DNA from: an uncultured Prevotellaceae bacterium
Lineage (GTDB): Bacteria > Bacteroidota > Bacteroidia > Bacteroidales > Bacteroidaceae
Assembly (NCBI GenBank): GCA_900316285.1
Contig: ONCG01000007.1
Location: 168,296 to 232,295 of the forward strand
Reading direction: 5' to 3'
Length of the DNA stretch: 64,000 nucleotides
Part shown: positions 24,876-33,546 of the stretch, one piece after another
Numbering within the stretch: the first letter of the stretch is position 1
How the letters are laid out: every line of letters starts with the position of its first letter
Notes under the pieces: generated by a model
What the model was told of the DNA's origin: nothing
What the model saw: only the letters and a program-made list of their open reading frames with translations
Database searches by the model: none
Made by a program: the position numbers and the translations under genes

Positions 24876-26540
24876 ATGCTGAAACAACTCTATATCAAGA
24901 ACTTCACGCTTATTGACGAACTCAACATCAGTTTCAACCCGGGCTTCTCAGTCATCACGGGTGAAACGGGTGCGGGTAAGAGTATCATTCTTGGAGCCAT
25001 CGGTCTGCTCTTGGGCAACAGGGCCGACACACGCCAAGTGAAGGCTGGCACCGAGCGATGCATCGTGGAGGCCCATTTCGACCTGCATAAATACAATCTG
25101 CAGACATTCTTCCAAGAACACGACCTCGACTACGACGAGCAAGACTGCATCGTGCGTCGTGAGGTGAGTTCCAGTGGCAAAAGCCGTGCCTTCATCAACG
25201 ACAGCCCCGTCTCGCTGCAGCAGATGAAGGATTTGGGCGAAAGGCTCGTCGACATTCACAGCCAGCATCAGAACCTCCTGTTGCGTAAAGAGGACTTCCA
25301 GTTGAATGTCATCGACTTGATGGCTGGCAACGAGCGCGAGCGTAACGACTACACTACCTCCTACCAGAGCTACACCCAGGCACGCAGCCAACTGCAGGCC
25401 TTGAAACAGCAGATGCAGGCGAGCTACGACAACGAGGACTTCCTGCGGTTCCAGCAAAGCGAGCTAAACGATGCTCAGCTCACGGCAGGCGAACAGGAAG
25501 AGCTTGAAGAGCAGAGCCAGCTCATGAGCCACGTGGAGGAAATCAAGTCGGCCCTCTACGAATCAGACAACCTGCTGAACGCCGACTCAACGGGCATCGT
25601 CAACGGTCTGCGCTCGATTATCAATCAGCTGCACAGCATCGAGAATGTCTTTCCCGCTGCTGAGGAACTGGCCTCGCGCACCGATGAATGTTTCATCGAG
25701 CTAAAGGACATCAGCGAGGAAATCAGCAACCGACTGGAACGGGTGGACTTCAACCCGGCTGAGCTGGAGAGTATCAACGACCGTCTCGACCACCTCTACT
25801 CGCTGCAGCAGAAATATCATGTGAGCTCGGTGGAAGAACTCATCGACATTAAGCAGAACATCGACGAGCAGCTCTCGCAAATCGACAACAGCGACGAGCA
25901 GCTGAAGGAATTGCAAGACCAGCTCATCGCGTTGGAATCAGCCTGCCAGGACAAAGCCAAACGGCTGTCGGCAACACGACAGAAGGCAGCTCGCAAGGTG
26001 GAACAAGCCATGAAGAGCCGGCTGGTACCGCTGGGCATTCCCAACGTCAGGTTCGAGGTAAGCCTCAGCGAGAAGCCGCTCTCAGCCGATGGCACCGACC
26101 GCGTGGCATTCCTCTTCAGTGCTAACAAGAGCACGGCCCTGCTACCCGTGAGCGAAGTGGCATCAGGTGGTGAGATTGCTCGTGTGATGCTTTCGCTGAA
26201 GGCCATGATCAGTGGGTCGGTGAAGTTGCCCACAATCATCTTCGATGAAATAGATACGGGTGTCAGCGGACGAGTAGCTGAACAGATGGCAGCCATTATG
26301 AAGGAGATGGGCGATGCCGACCGACAGGTCATTAGCATCACTCACCTGCCGCAGATTGCCGCCATGGGCGCCACCCACTATCGCGTCTCGAAGGAAGAGC
26401 GCAAGCAAGGCACCACCAGTTCCATGGTGATGCTTTCGCAGGAAGAGCGCATCAGTGAGATTGCCCAGATGCTCAGCGGCTCAAACATCTCAGAAGCAGC
26501 CATCAACAATGCCAAGGCGCTGCTGCAGATTGGAGAGTAG
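24876..26540 (+). CDS. recN: DNA repair protein RecN
   Basis: 554 residues, SMC-like ATPase for double-strand break repair. Walker A GETGAGKS at 29-36, long coiled coil (about 155-385), signature EVASGGEIARVMLSLK and Walker B TIIFDEIDTGVSGR, then SITHLPQIAAMG. Complete and of normal length. Confidence 0.95.
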   Translation: MLKQLYIKNFTLIDELNISFNPGFSVITGETGAGKSIILGAIGLLLGNRADTRQVKAGTERCIVEAHFDLHKYNLQTFFQEHDLDYDEQDCIVRREVSSSGKSRAFINDSPVSLQQMKDLGERLVDIHSQHQNLLLRKEDFQLNVIDLMAGNERERNDYTTSYQSYTQARSQLQALKQQMQASYDNEDFLRFQQSELNDAQLTAGEQEELEEQSQLMSHVEEIKSALYESDNLLNADSTGIVNGLRSIINQLHSIENVFPAAEELASRTDECFIELKDISEEISNRLERVDFNPAELESINDRLDHLYSLQQKYHVSSVEELIDIKQNIDEQLSQIDNSDEQLKELQDQLIALESACQDKAKRLSATRQKAARKVEQAMKSRLVPLGIPNVRFEVSLSEKPLSADGTDRVAFLFSANKSTALLPVSEVASGGEIARVMLSLKAMISGSVKLPTIIFDEIDTGVSGRVAEQMAAIMKEMGDADRQVISITHLPQIAAMGATHYRVSKEERKQGTTSSMVMLSQEERISEIAQMLSGSNISEAAINNAKALLQIGE

Positions 26541-26571
26541 ATGTAGTATTAAACCAGAACAACGAAAAAAT

Positions 26572-28242
26572 ATGAAGACAAAGGTATTGCTCATCGCAGC
26601 ATACGTACTACTTAGTTTTGCATTTCCAACAAACACCAGCGCACAACCTGCACCGGTACAGAAGGCTGGACGTTCGGTCTTTACACTCACAACCTTCAAG
26701 GCCGATGGCTCCATCCTCGCCTCCACTCACGGAGTGTTCGTAGGCTCCGCCGGCGAGGCCGTGAGTTCATGGAAGCCCTTTGCCGGTGCTGCGAGAGCTG
26801 TAGCCATCGATGCCGACGGGCAAGAACACGAGGTGGATGCCGTTTATGGTGCCAACGAACTCTATGACGTCTGCCGCTTCCGCGTGAAGGGAACCACCAC
26901 GGCTGCCCCGCTCTGCAAGCAGAATGCCACGCAAGGACAGAAGGCATGGCTGGTGGGTTACGCCCTGAAGAAGGCGCCCTGCAAGCAATACGCCATCAAG
27001 AGCGTGGAGACATTCATGGAGAAGTACAGCTACTACATCCTCGATGGAAAGGCTGCAGAGAACTCAGCCGACTGTCCGTTTGTGAACCAAAACGGCGAAA
27101 TACTTGGCTTGTGCCAGCTGTCGAAGGATGGCGAGGAAGTGCATGCCACCGATGTACGCTTCATTAACACATTCTCCACACGAGGACTCAGCATCAACGA
27201 TCCACTGCTCCGGCAGACTGGCATCCGCGTGGCACTTCCTGCCGATGTCAACGATGCACGTCTCATGCTCATGATGGCAGGTGAGAAAAGCGACACCGCG
27301 GCTTATGTAGGTTATGTCGAGGACTTCATCCGACAGTTTCCGACTGAGGTCGACGGCTATTCTGCCAAAGGTCAGCGGCAGTTGGCAAACGGCAACTTTG
27401 CAGGCGTTGATGCCACGATGACCGAAGCCATTGCCAAGTGTACCAACAAGGACGAAGCCCATTCGTCGTATGCCTCGCTCATCTATCAGAAGGAAGTATA
27501 TCTGGCTGACACCACCTATACGGCATGGAACTTGCAGAAGGCTCTCGACGAAGCAGTTGCTGCCAGCGCAGTCCGTAAGCTGCCCATCTACGAACACCAG
27601 CAGGCTCAAATTGTCTTCGCGATGGGAGAATATCAGGATGCCTACGATCGGTTCATCGCCCTCACTAAGAGCGACATCCGCAATGGTGAGTTGTTCTACG
27701 AGGCTGCCCAGTGCCGCACACATCTTGGGGCAACCAACGATGAAATTCTCACCTTGCTCGATAGTGCCGTGAATGTAAATCCCGACCAGTCCATTTCAGC
27801 CCCCTACTATCTGGCACGTGGGCGCATGCTCGACCAGGCTGGCGAATATCGCAAGGCCATCCTCGACTACAACAAATACGACACGCTGATGTTCAACCGA
27901 GGCAGCCATGAGTTCTACTACATCAAGTTCAAGTGCGAGATGCGCATCCGCCAGTACCAGCAGGCACTCAACGACATCGCACATGCCATTGTGCTCAATC
28001 GCACTGAACCCACCTACTATGCCGAGATGGCCTCGCTGCAACTGCGCGTTAACCAGCTCGAGGATGCCATTCGAACGGCCGACATGTGCATCGAGATTGA
28101 ACCCGACTATGCCGACCCATACATCGTGAAGGGTATTGCACACGGCGAATTAAAGCAGAAGGCCGAAGCCCTACAGGCATTCGAGAAAGCCAAGGAACTG
28201 GGTGACGAACGCGCCGAAGGTTTGATTGCGAAGTACAAATAA
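26572..28242 (+). CDS. Exported TPR protein with a degenerate trypsin-like domain
   Basis: 556 residues from the ATG at 26572, which gives a signal peptide (MKTKVLLIAAYVLLSFAFPT, cleavage near TSAQ). Residues 35-195 resemble an HtrA-type serine protease fold: GVFVGSAGEAVSSW (54-67) matches the strand before the catalytic His but has Trp67 there; LYDVCRF keeps an Asp (99); ENSADCPFVNQNGEILGL (163-180) resembles the GNSGGPLVN-GEVIG block with Ser165 kept and glycines lost. From about 330 to the end are tetratricopeptide repeats. Probably a non-catalytic periplasmic scaffold; the protease reading is by eye. 31 nt after recN. Confidence 0.7.
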   Translation: MKTKVLLIAAYVLLSFAFPTNTSAQPAPVQKAGRSVFTLTTFKADGSILASTHGVFVGSAGEAVSSWKPFAGAARAVAIDADGQEHEVDAVYGANELYDVCRFRVKGTTTAAPLCKQNATQGQKAWLVGYALKKAPCKQYAIKSVETFMEKYSYYILDGKAAENSADCPFVNQNGEILGLCQLSKDGEEVHATDVRFINTFSTRGLSINDPLLRQTGIRVALPADVNDARLMLMMAGEKSDTAAYVGYVEDFIRQFPTEVDGYSAKGQRQLANGNFAGVDATMTEAIAKCTNKDEAHSSYASLIYQKEVYLADTTYTAWNLQKALDEAVAASAVRKLPIYEHQQAQIVFAMGEYQDAYDRFIALTKSDIRNGELFYEAAQCRTHLGATNDEILTLLDSAVNVNPDQSISAPYYLARGRMLDQAGEYRKAILDYNKYDTLMFNRGSHEFYYIKFKCEMRIRQYQQALNDIAHAIVLNRTEPTYYAEMASLQLRVNQLEDAIRTADMCIEIEPDYADPYIVKGIAHGELKQKAEALQAFEKAKELGDERAEGLIAKYK

Positions 28243-28252
28243 ACGCTGCAAA

Positions 28253-28344
28253 TCTGGCAACCATGTGCCTTCTTGATGGCGTTTGAGCGCCTTCATAATA
28301 GCGTTTGAAAGCCATCTTGATGGCGTTTGAGTGCCTTCTTGATA
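28253..28344. repeat. Array of 22-nt hairpin units, GGCGTTTGAGCGCC type
   Basis: Units at 28275, 28297 and 28319, with partial units at 28253 and 28341, give an exact 22-nt period. Core GGCG-tttgag-CGCC, varied to AGCGTTTGAAAGCC and GGCGTTTGAGTGCC. Sequence unrelated to the 432-673 array but the same unit length and hairpin design. It lies between the TPR gene and the tRNA promoter. Confidence 0.8.
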
Positions 28345-28384
28345 AAAAAGTGAGAAAGAATTTTCGTATCTTCAATCTTTTTTG

Positions 28385-28393
28385 TAATTTTGC
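28385..28393 (+). promoter_or_regulatory. -7 box of the tRNA-Arg promoter
   Basis: TAATTTTGC, 43 nt upstream of the mature tRNA start. Confidence 0.6.
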
Positions 28394-28436
28394 AGGCGCT
28401 TAGCGTATCATTTACAGACGCTTAGCAAAAAGTGTT

Positions 28437-28510
28437 GGTTCCGTAGCTCAGTTGGATAGAGCAACAGCCTTCTAAGCTGTGGGCCTTGGGTTCGAATCCC
28501 AACGGAATCA
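28437..28510 (+). tRNA. tRNA-Arg (anticodon TCT)
   Basis: 74 nt cloverleaf. Acceptor GGTTCCG pairs with CGGAATC (one G-T), discriminator A, CCA not encoded. D-arm AGCTCAGTTGGATAGAGC; anticodon stem ACAGC/GCTGT with loop CTTCTAA, anticodon TCT; T-arm TTGGGTTCGAATCCCAA. Reads AGA codons. Its 3' end is repeated twice downstream. Confidence 0.95.
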
Positions 28511-28518
28511 CAAAAAAT

Positions 28519-28539
28519 GGGAGCGTCAGCTCCTTTTTT
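28519..28539 (+). terminator. tRNA-Arg terminator
   Basis: GGAGC-gtca-GCTCC followed by six T. Confidence 0.8.
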
Positions 28540-28614
28540 GTTTCCTGATGGGAATCTCACCCAAGGGTTCTTTCCCCGCTTCGCTCTGAAAGCGTCTCCT
28601 TTTGGAGCCGAGCA

Positions 28615-28636
28615 CGAATCCCAACGGAATCACAAA
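28615..28636 (+). repeat. Second copy of the tRNA-Arg 3' end
   Basis: A perfect 22-nt copy of tRNA positions covering the T-loop 3' half and acceptor 3' strand (includes CCCAACGGAATCACAAA), 122 nt after the real one. The rest of a tRNA is missing upstream. Typical form of an integrase attachment scar, but no integrase is present. Confidence 0.8.
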
Positions 28637-28643
28637 CATAAAG

Positions 28644-28688
28644 AGGACTCTGAGATGAAAACTTGTTTTCAATCCAGGGTCCTTTTTT
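28644..28688 (+). terminator. Terminator after the second tRNA tail
   Basis: Long imperfect stem AGGACTCTG...GATGAAAA paired with TTTTCAATCCAGGGTCCT, loop CTTG, then TTTTTT. Confidence 0.7.
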
Positions 28689-28734
28689 ATGTTTGTAAGA
28701 TTGGCCCGTGGCAGGGTTAGGGATGGACAAAGTC

Positions 28735-28755
28735 AATCCCAACGGAATCACAAAA
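28735..28755 (+). repeat. Third copy of the tRNA-Arg 3' end
   Basis: AATCCCAACGGAATCACAAA again, 118 nt after the second copy, again without the upstream part of a tRNA. Confidence 0.8.
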
Positions 28756-28756
28756 A

Positions 28757-28778
28757 GGGAGCAGGTGCTCCCTTTTTT
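28757..28778 (+). terminator. Terminator after the third tRNA tail
   Basis: GGGAGC-aggt-GCTCCC followed by six T; similar to the real tRNA terminator. Confidence 0.8.
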
Positions 28779-28936
28779 CTTTTCTAAGGAATCTGGGAAT
28801 TTTGGAATAACATCCACACATTCTAAGGCGGCCATGTGGTATCGCAAGGCCGACGATGCGCAGAATGTTGATTGATGCCATCAAATAGGGCACAATCAAC
28901 ATCTCTTGGCAAACCATCTTCGTGGTCTTATCGTAG

Positions 28937-31762
28937 TTATTCCGGTTGCATCAATACTTCACAAAAATGGGAATCTGAGAGCAATTGCCGGACATAATTT
29001 TTGATGTCGTCTGGAGTGATCTGCTCAATGAGAGTCTGACGTCCGGTGTAGAAGTCCAAACCTTGGTCTTCTTTTCTCCAGATGGCATCAAGCCAGAAGC
29101 CATTGCTGGTTTTCACTATACTTTCGAAGGAATTCAGAAGGGTTTCCTTGGCATTTCTGACCATCGTTTCGTCAACGTCCTGAGCCATACTGGTGAAAGT
29201 ATTCTTCATCAGCGTGAGAACCGAGTCGCATTTCTCGGGTTGCATTTCGCAATTAGCAGTAAAAACAACTTCGTATTCGTCTTTTTCGCCGCGTTTCAGG
29301 CTATAGCCTGCATGACATCCATAGGTTGCACTGTTTTCCTCTCGGACTATTTGATTATAGAGCTGGTTAAGTACATCACAAGTGGCCTGAATGGTGACAT
29401 AGTTACGAAGGGTGAATGGGATGGATTCCGTGAACCACCCTACGGCTACCATAGGCTTGGGAGTCTCCATCTGACGTTTGAAATGACAATAAGCGTCATC
29501 CGTCAGCCACGACTTGATATACGGACCCTCAGAAAGCTATTTGCGGTTTGGCAGGGAGGCAAGATATTGTTCGATGAGAGGTCGTATGGTAGAGTCATCA
29601 TAGTTGCCAACAAAGATAAACGTATAGTTACGGGCTGCCGAGGTCTGGTATTGCAGAATGGAAAGGATACGATCGTGACTGAATCTCACCAAGTCCTCCT
29701 CGCACAATGGCTTAAACCTTGGATGATGACTGTTTGATGTAACAAACAAAGAATCCACGAAGGCACTATTGGGATCTGTCTTGCTATTCTTGAGATAAAG
29801 AGCGATGTCCATCATGGATTTCCGATATTCTGCCGTGTCTTTCGTGATATTAGTAAAGTCTGCATGAATCATTTACATCAACGTCTCTAAGTCAGCAGGA
29901 TTGGCGCTACCGGAAAACGAGAAATTACGCTGTGAGATATCATAACTTAAATGGACACGCTTTCCAGCCAGCAACTTATTGATTTGTGATGCGGTAAGGC
30001 CGTTTTTGCCAAAGGGGATGTTGGAAAGCATGAGGATGTTTGTATCGTCATCCTCGTCGTAAAGCGTCCACCCACCCTTTCCGTAAGCCTTAAAGAGTAC
30101 CTGGCTCTCGTCGATGAGGGAGTGTTTCAGAAGAATGGTGGCACCATTGCTGAGTGTAAGCTTGGAGTATCCATAATCAGAGAACGTCTCCTCGCTGACG
30201 ATAGAGCCCTTGGGGGGTAGTTCGTCCAACAGCCTAGCCTCTTTCAACTGTTCAACATATGGACTAGTTGGGGCTTTACGGCCAGCAATCAGGGCTGCTT
30301 CGAGTTCCTCCTCAGATGGATAGGTGACATTGTCTTTCTCGATGCTCCAGCAACCTACTACCATATTGTCGTTTTCCTCCGGCAATAGTTCTTTCATTCT
30401 GAGGTTGACCTCTTCAAGAGTGGTCGAACTGATGATTACCTTATTGATAGCAACATAGTCTTCGATGGAAGACATATCAGTACCATAGAAATAGTTGTTG
30501 TAGAATTCCTGAGCTAATGAAGCACTACTCCATTTGGCCGCTGTCATCAAAAGATTATCCAATATCGAGAGCTGCTCCGACTGATAGCGTTGATATTCCT
30601 CCTCCGTAAAGCCATAGTCTACGGCACATCTGCAGAACGTCAAGACATCCGTCAATGCTTTTGCCTGCATGCCATCCTTGGTAGTGCAAGAAATCTCAAA
30701 GGCATCTTTTGTACTTGACAAAAAATAGTTATCGTCATCCACTGAGGCAGAAATGAATGAGCAATCAGGTTTCAAGACTTCATCGGAGAGACGTGTATTC
30801 AGCATCGCGAGAGCAGCTTGGGTTTTGTTATGATCCCGCCAGTAGCTGACATACTTTAATTGTTCGCGTGTATAGGTTTCGTGCTTGAACAGCAGGAACA
30901 CGGAATTACCCTGTAGTTCCTTGTCTTTGTCAAGTGAATAGATGACTCCTCGATGGTCAGCCACCTCTTCCCTGACCACCTTCCCTGCGTTGCCCTTGGG
31001 CTTGATATTCCCAAATAACTGCTTGATTTTTGCCTCAACATCGTCAATATCAACGTCACCCACAACTACGACACACTGGTTTTCCGGGTTATACCACTTT
31101 TCATAGTAACCCCTTAGCTCCTGATGTTTGAAATGATCTACGATGTCCATCGAACCAATAGGAAGGCGATGGCCATATTTGCTATTAGGATAGAGCAGTG
31201 GCAGCTGGCGTTCGTAGATTCTGGAGGTAGCATCTCTTCCTGACCTCCATTCCTCATGGACGACTCCACGTTCTTTTTCAATCTCAATAGAGTCAAGAGT
31301 CAGGCCGTTTGCCCAGTCGTAGAGCACTATCAGACAACTATCGAGCTTTTCCTGCCCAATGCGAGTGGGGATGTAGTCGATGTTATAAACCGTCTCTTCA
31401 ATACTTGTATAGGCATTAACATCGTCTTGGGCGCCCAACCTCTCGAAGAACCGGTCTATTCCATTACCACTGAAGTGTTCGCTGCCGTTGAAGCACATGT
31501 GTTCAAGGAAATGGGCCAGACCACGCTGATTGTCCTCTTCCTGTAGGCTGCCCACACGCTGGGCAAGATAAAAGCACACCCTGTTTTCCGGCCAGTTATT
31601 ATATCGCAAATAATAGGTTAACCCATTCTCTAATTTCCCGATTCTAATCCGTTTGTCAACAGGTATCAAGCACGTGTCTGGTATCTGATTCGAGGCTTGT
31701 CCATCGAAGGGGAAACAAATTGTCAGGCAAATAAGAATAAACCATTTAAGTAATCGCTCCAT
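28937..31762 (-). pseudogene. M16 zinc peptidase (pitrilysin family), interrupted by two in-frame stops
   Basis: The frame from 31762 to 28937 would code about 940 residues, normal for a two-domain periplasmic M16 protein of Bacteroidetes, but has TAA at 29873-29875 (after ...NPADLETLM, codon 630) and TAG at 29537-29539 (after ...YLASLPNRK). All three pieces are in the same frame, with no frameshift. Signal peptide at the start; inverted zinc motif HFLEH at 84-88 with the third ligand Glu in VVHEEWRSGRD near 164. The downstream pieces keep coherent M16 sequence (NYTFIFVGNYD, REENSATYGCHAGYSLKRGE). Base composition looks more AT-rich than neighbours. Promoter intact, so the first 629 residues could still be made. 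Confidence 0.88.
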
Positions 31763-31781
31763 ATAGATTCCTTGTTTTCCG

Positions 31782-31790
31782 GCAAAATTA
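31782..31790 (-). promoter_or_regulatory. -7 box of the M16 gene
   Basis: TAATTTTGC on the minus strand, 20 nt upstream of the start codon. Confidence 0.6.
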
Positions 31791-31884
31791 CGAATTATAT
31801 TTCATTTCTGCAATAATCAAGATGCCTTATTTCGCAATAATTGCCTCTTTTTGTTTCAAAGATGGGAGATTTAGTGAATAAAGC

Positions 31885-31972
31885 ATTGCTCCGTACCTGC
31901 CGGAACATTGCTCTGTAAGCTCTAGAGCATTGCTCTGCAAACTTTAGATCATAGCTTTTGAGTGCAATTTGC
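31885..31972. repeat. Array of four 22-nt hairpin units
   Basis: Units at 31885, 31907, 31929 and 31951 start ATT or ATA and have the same consensus as the 432-673 array (ATTGCTCTGTAAGCTCTA...). The unit at 31907 pairs GCTCT with AGAGC; the one at 31885 pairs TCCG with CGGA at the same positions, a compensatory difference. Confidence 0.88.
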
Positions 31973-32020
31973 AAGTCGCAAGTTTTTGAGTTTGTAGATG
32001 GTGGTATCAAAAATTTTTTG

Positions 32021-32029
32021 TAAATTTGC
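32021..32029 (+). promoter_or_regulatory. -7 box upstream of the ion-channel remnant
   Basis: TAAATTTGC, about 75 nt upstream of the ATG at 32103. Confidence 0.5.
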
Positions 32030-32102
32030 AGGCTAGAAAAGCAGCATTGCGCATGCATCATTGTGCTTGCTGCTGACATCAATTATTATTTCATATAAGC
32101 GT

Positions 32103-32447
32103 ATGAGAATTAGAGTAAGGATCAATAGCATTGTAGAGCCATGAAGAGAGAATAGGTATTCTCGAATTTATGACTATGTTATGCTCATAGCCATTGTGGT
32201 AGGTATCTTTCCATTGATGTTCAGGACCCAGTATAAGTTTTTCTGGTATTGCGACATCATCTCTGGCGTATGTTTCATCATAGACTATCTGCTCCGATGG
32301 GTGACATGCGACTTGCGTGATAAGAAAAGAAGATGGTACTCTTTTGTTCTGTATCCTTTTAAGCCGATACACACATATGTGACCCCTTTTAAGTCGAACA
32401 AGGGGGCACTTCGCGTGTGGAAGCACCCCCTTTGTTTTGCTGCGTGA
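32103..32447 (+). pseudogene. Remnant of a voltage-gated ion channel gene (Ion_trans type)
   Basis: Translating from the ATG at 32103 gives MRIRVRINSIVEP, then TGA at 32142-32144, then in the same frame RENRYSRIYDYVMLIAIVVG and FFWYCDIISGVCFIIDYLLRWVTCDLRDKK...FVLYPFKP. This resembles the first two helices of bacterial voltage-gated channel proteins (IVEP start, S1, then IDYLLRW in S2). After YPFKP the similarity stops and the frame ends at 32447 without S3-S6, filter or pore. Both the stop and the truncation mark decay. Identification is by recollection of the family, not by search. Confidence 0.65.
32401..32440 (+). terminator. Terminator-like hairpin after the ion-channel remnant
   Basis: AAGGGGG pairs with CCCCCTT, inner CTTC with GAAG; followed by TGTTTTG. 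Confidence 0.6.
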
Positions 32448-32522
32448 AGCCCTTCTATTTCTTAAAGAACGAGGCTATCCACAGGATATTTGTGTTGGTT
32501 TTAAGTAAATAAATAATGAAAA

Positions 32523-32557
32523 AACAAAAATGCCCCCTGCACAAAACGGCAGAGGGC
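32523..32557 (-). terminator. Terminator of the ATP synthase operon
   Basis: On the minus strand GCCCTCTGC-cgttttgt-GCAGGGGGC followed by ATTTTTGTTTTTT; 14 nt past the atpG stop. Confidence 0.85.
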
Positions 32558-32571
32558 TTTTAAGGATAGAA

Positions 32572-33546
32572 TCAGTTGTTGACAGTACCGCCAACAATGT
32601 CGAGCAGTTCGTTGGTAATGGCTTGCTGACGGCTCTTGTTGTACTGCAGATTGAGCTGGCGAAGCAGTTCGTCGGCATTATCCGTAGCAGTCTGCATAGC
32701 CACCATGCGAGCAGCATGCTCAGAGGCCACGCTGTCGAGAAGAGCCGTGTAGAGCATCAGGTGGGCAAGCTTCGGGATGAGCTTCGAGAGAACCGTGTCC
32801 ATGTCGGGCTCCACGATGAAGTTGTCGTTCAGCGGCTTCACCGTTTCCTGCACGTGATCCTCGTGTCGCTGGCCACGCTTCTTCAGATACTCCTGGCTCT
32901 CCTTCGTGGCGATGATCGTCGTCAGGTCGCGTTCGTGGTCGCGTTGCAACTCGTCTTCCAAGTCGATGGGCAGGAAGGTCTTACGAGTAAGAATCTGACT
33001 TCCGGCACTCTTGAAGTGGTGGTAGACGAGTTCCACCTTGTCGATTTCACCATGAGCAAACTTCAGACCGAGCTCCATGGCAATGTCTATGCATTGGTGC
33101 ACGTTGGGCTTGTCAGCCAAATCGGCAAAGTCACCCATGACCTTATACCCGAGCTTTCCCGCCTTTTCAGCCACTTTCCGGCCGATGGGATAGATCTCGA
33201 TGTTCTCGAGTCCTAACTCAGCGTATTCGGAAACGACTTTCTGCATCAGCTTGATGATATTGGCGTTGAAGCCTCCGCAGAGCGACGAATTCGAGGAGTA
33301 GACCACAAGGGCAACTCTCTTGACAGGGCGCTCCTGGTCGAAAACGGTCTGAGCCTCTGCCTCTGCAGCCAAGAACGACTTCAGGATATGCTCGAGCATC
33401 GTCTCATAGGGCAGCATGTTTTGTATGGCCACCTGAGCATGATGCAGCTTTGAAGATGCAACCATCTTCATTGCCGAGGTAATCTTTCGGGTGCTCTTGA
33501 CCGAAGCTATTCGGCCTTTAATCTCTTTGAGTGACGGCATAGGCAA
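32572..33546 (-). CDS. atpG: ATP synthase F1 gamma subunit
   Basis: 324 residues, a little longer than the usual 285-300 because of an inserted stretch in the middle. Central rotor stalk. N-terminal MPSLKEIKGRIASVKSTRKITSAMKMVASSKL and C-terminal helix AARMVAMQTATDNADELLRQLNLQYNKSRQQAITNELLDIVGG are diagnostic. Last gene of the operon, starting directly after the atpA stop. Confidence 0.96.
   Translation of the reverse strand: MPMPSLKEIKGRIASVKSTRKITSAMKMVASSKLHHAQVAIQNMLPYETMLEHILKSFLAAEAEAQTVFDQERPVKRVALVVYSSNSSLCGGFNANIIKLMQKVVSEYAELGLENIEIYPIGRKVAEKAGKLGYKVMGDFADLADKPNVHQCIDIAMELGLKFAHGEIDKVELVYHHFKSAGSQILTRKTFLPIDLEDELQRDHERDLTTIIATKESQEYLKKRGQRHEDHVQETVKPLNDNFIVEPDMDTVLSKLIPKLAHLMLYTALLDSVASEHAARMVAMQTATDNADELLRQLNLQYNKSRQQAITNELLDIVGGTVNN

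Larger units (their letters stand above)
28511..28936. other. Region of repeated tRNA tails and terminators, no intact gene
   Basis: No credible CDS. It contains two further copies of the tRNA-Arg 3' end (28615-28636 and 28735-28755), each followed by its own terminator, then about 155 nt (28781-28936) of unrecognised sequence before the M16 gene stop. Confidence 0.75.
31763..32102. other. Intergenic region between the M16 pseudogene and the ion-channel remnant
   Basis: Holds the M16 promoter (31782-31790, minus), a 22-nt-period array (31885-31972) and a promoter box for the channel remnant (32021-32029, plus). No gene seen. Confidence 0.7.

Noticed and set aside
28717-28917. Small minus-strand frame after the third tRNA tail
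   Set aside because: Crosses a terminator and tRNA-tail sequence; no recognisable motif. Possibly a gene fragment, but not supportable.
28511-28936. Intact prophage, integrative element or extra tRNA genes at tRNA-Arg
   Set aside because: No integrase, phage gene or complete cloverleaf; only 3' tails and terminators are present.
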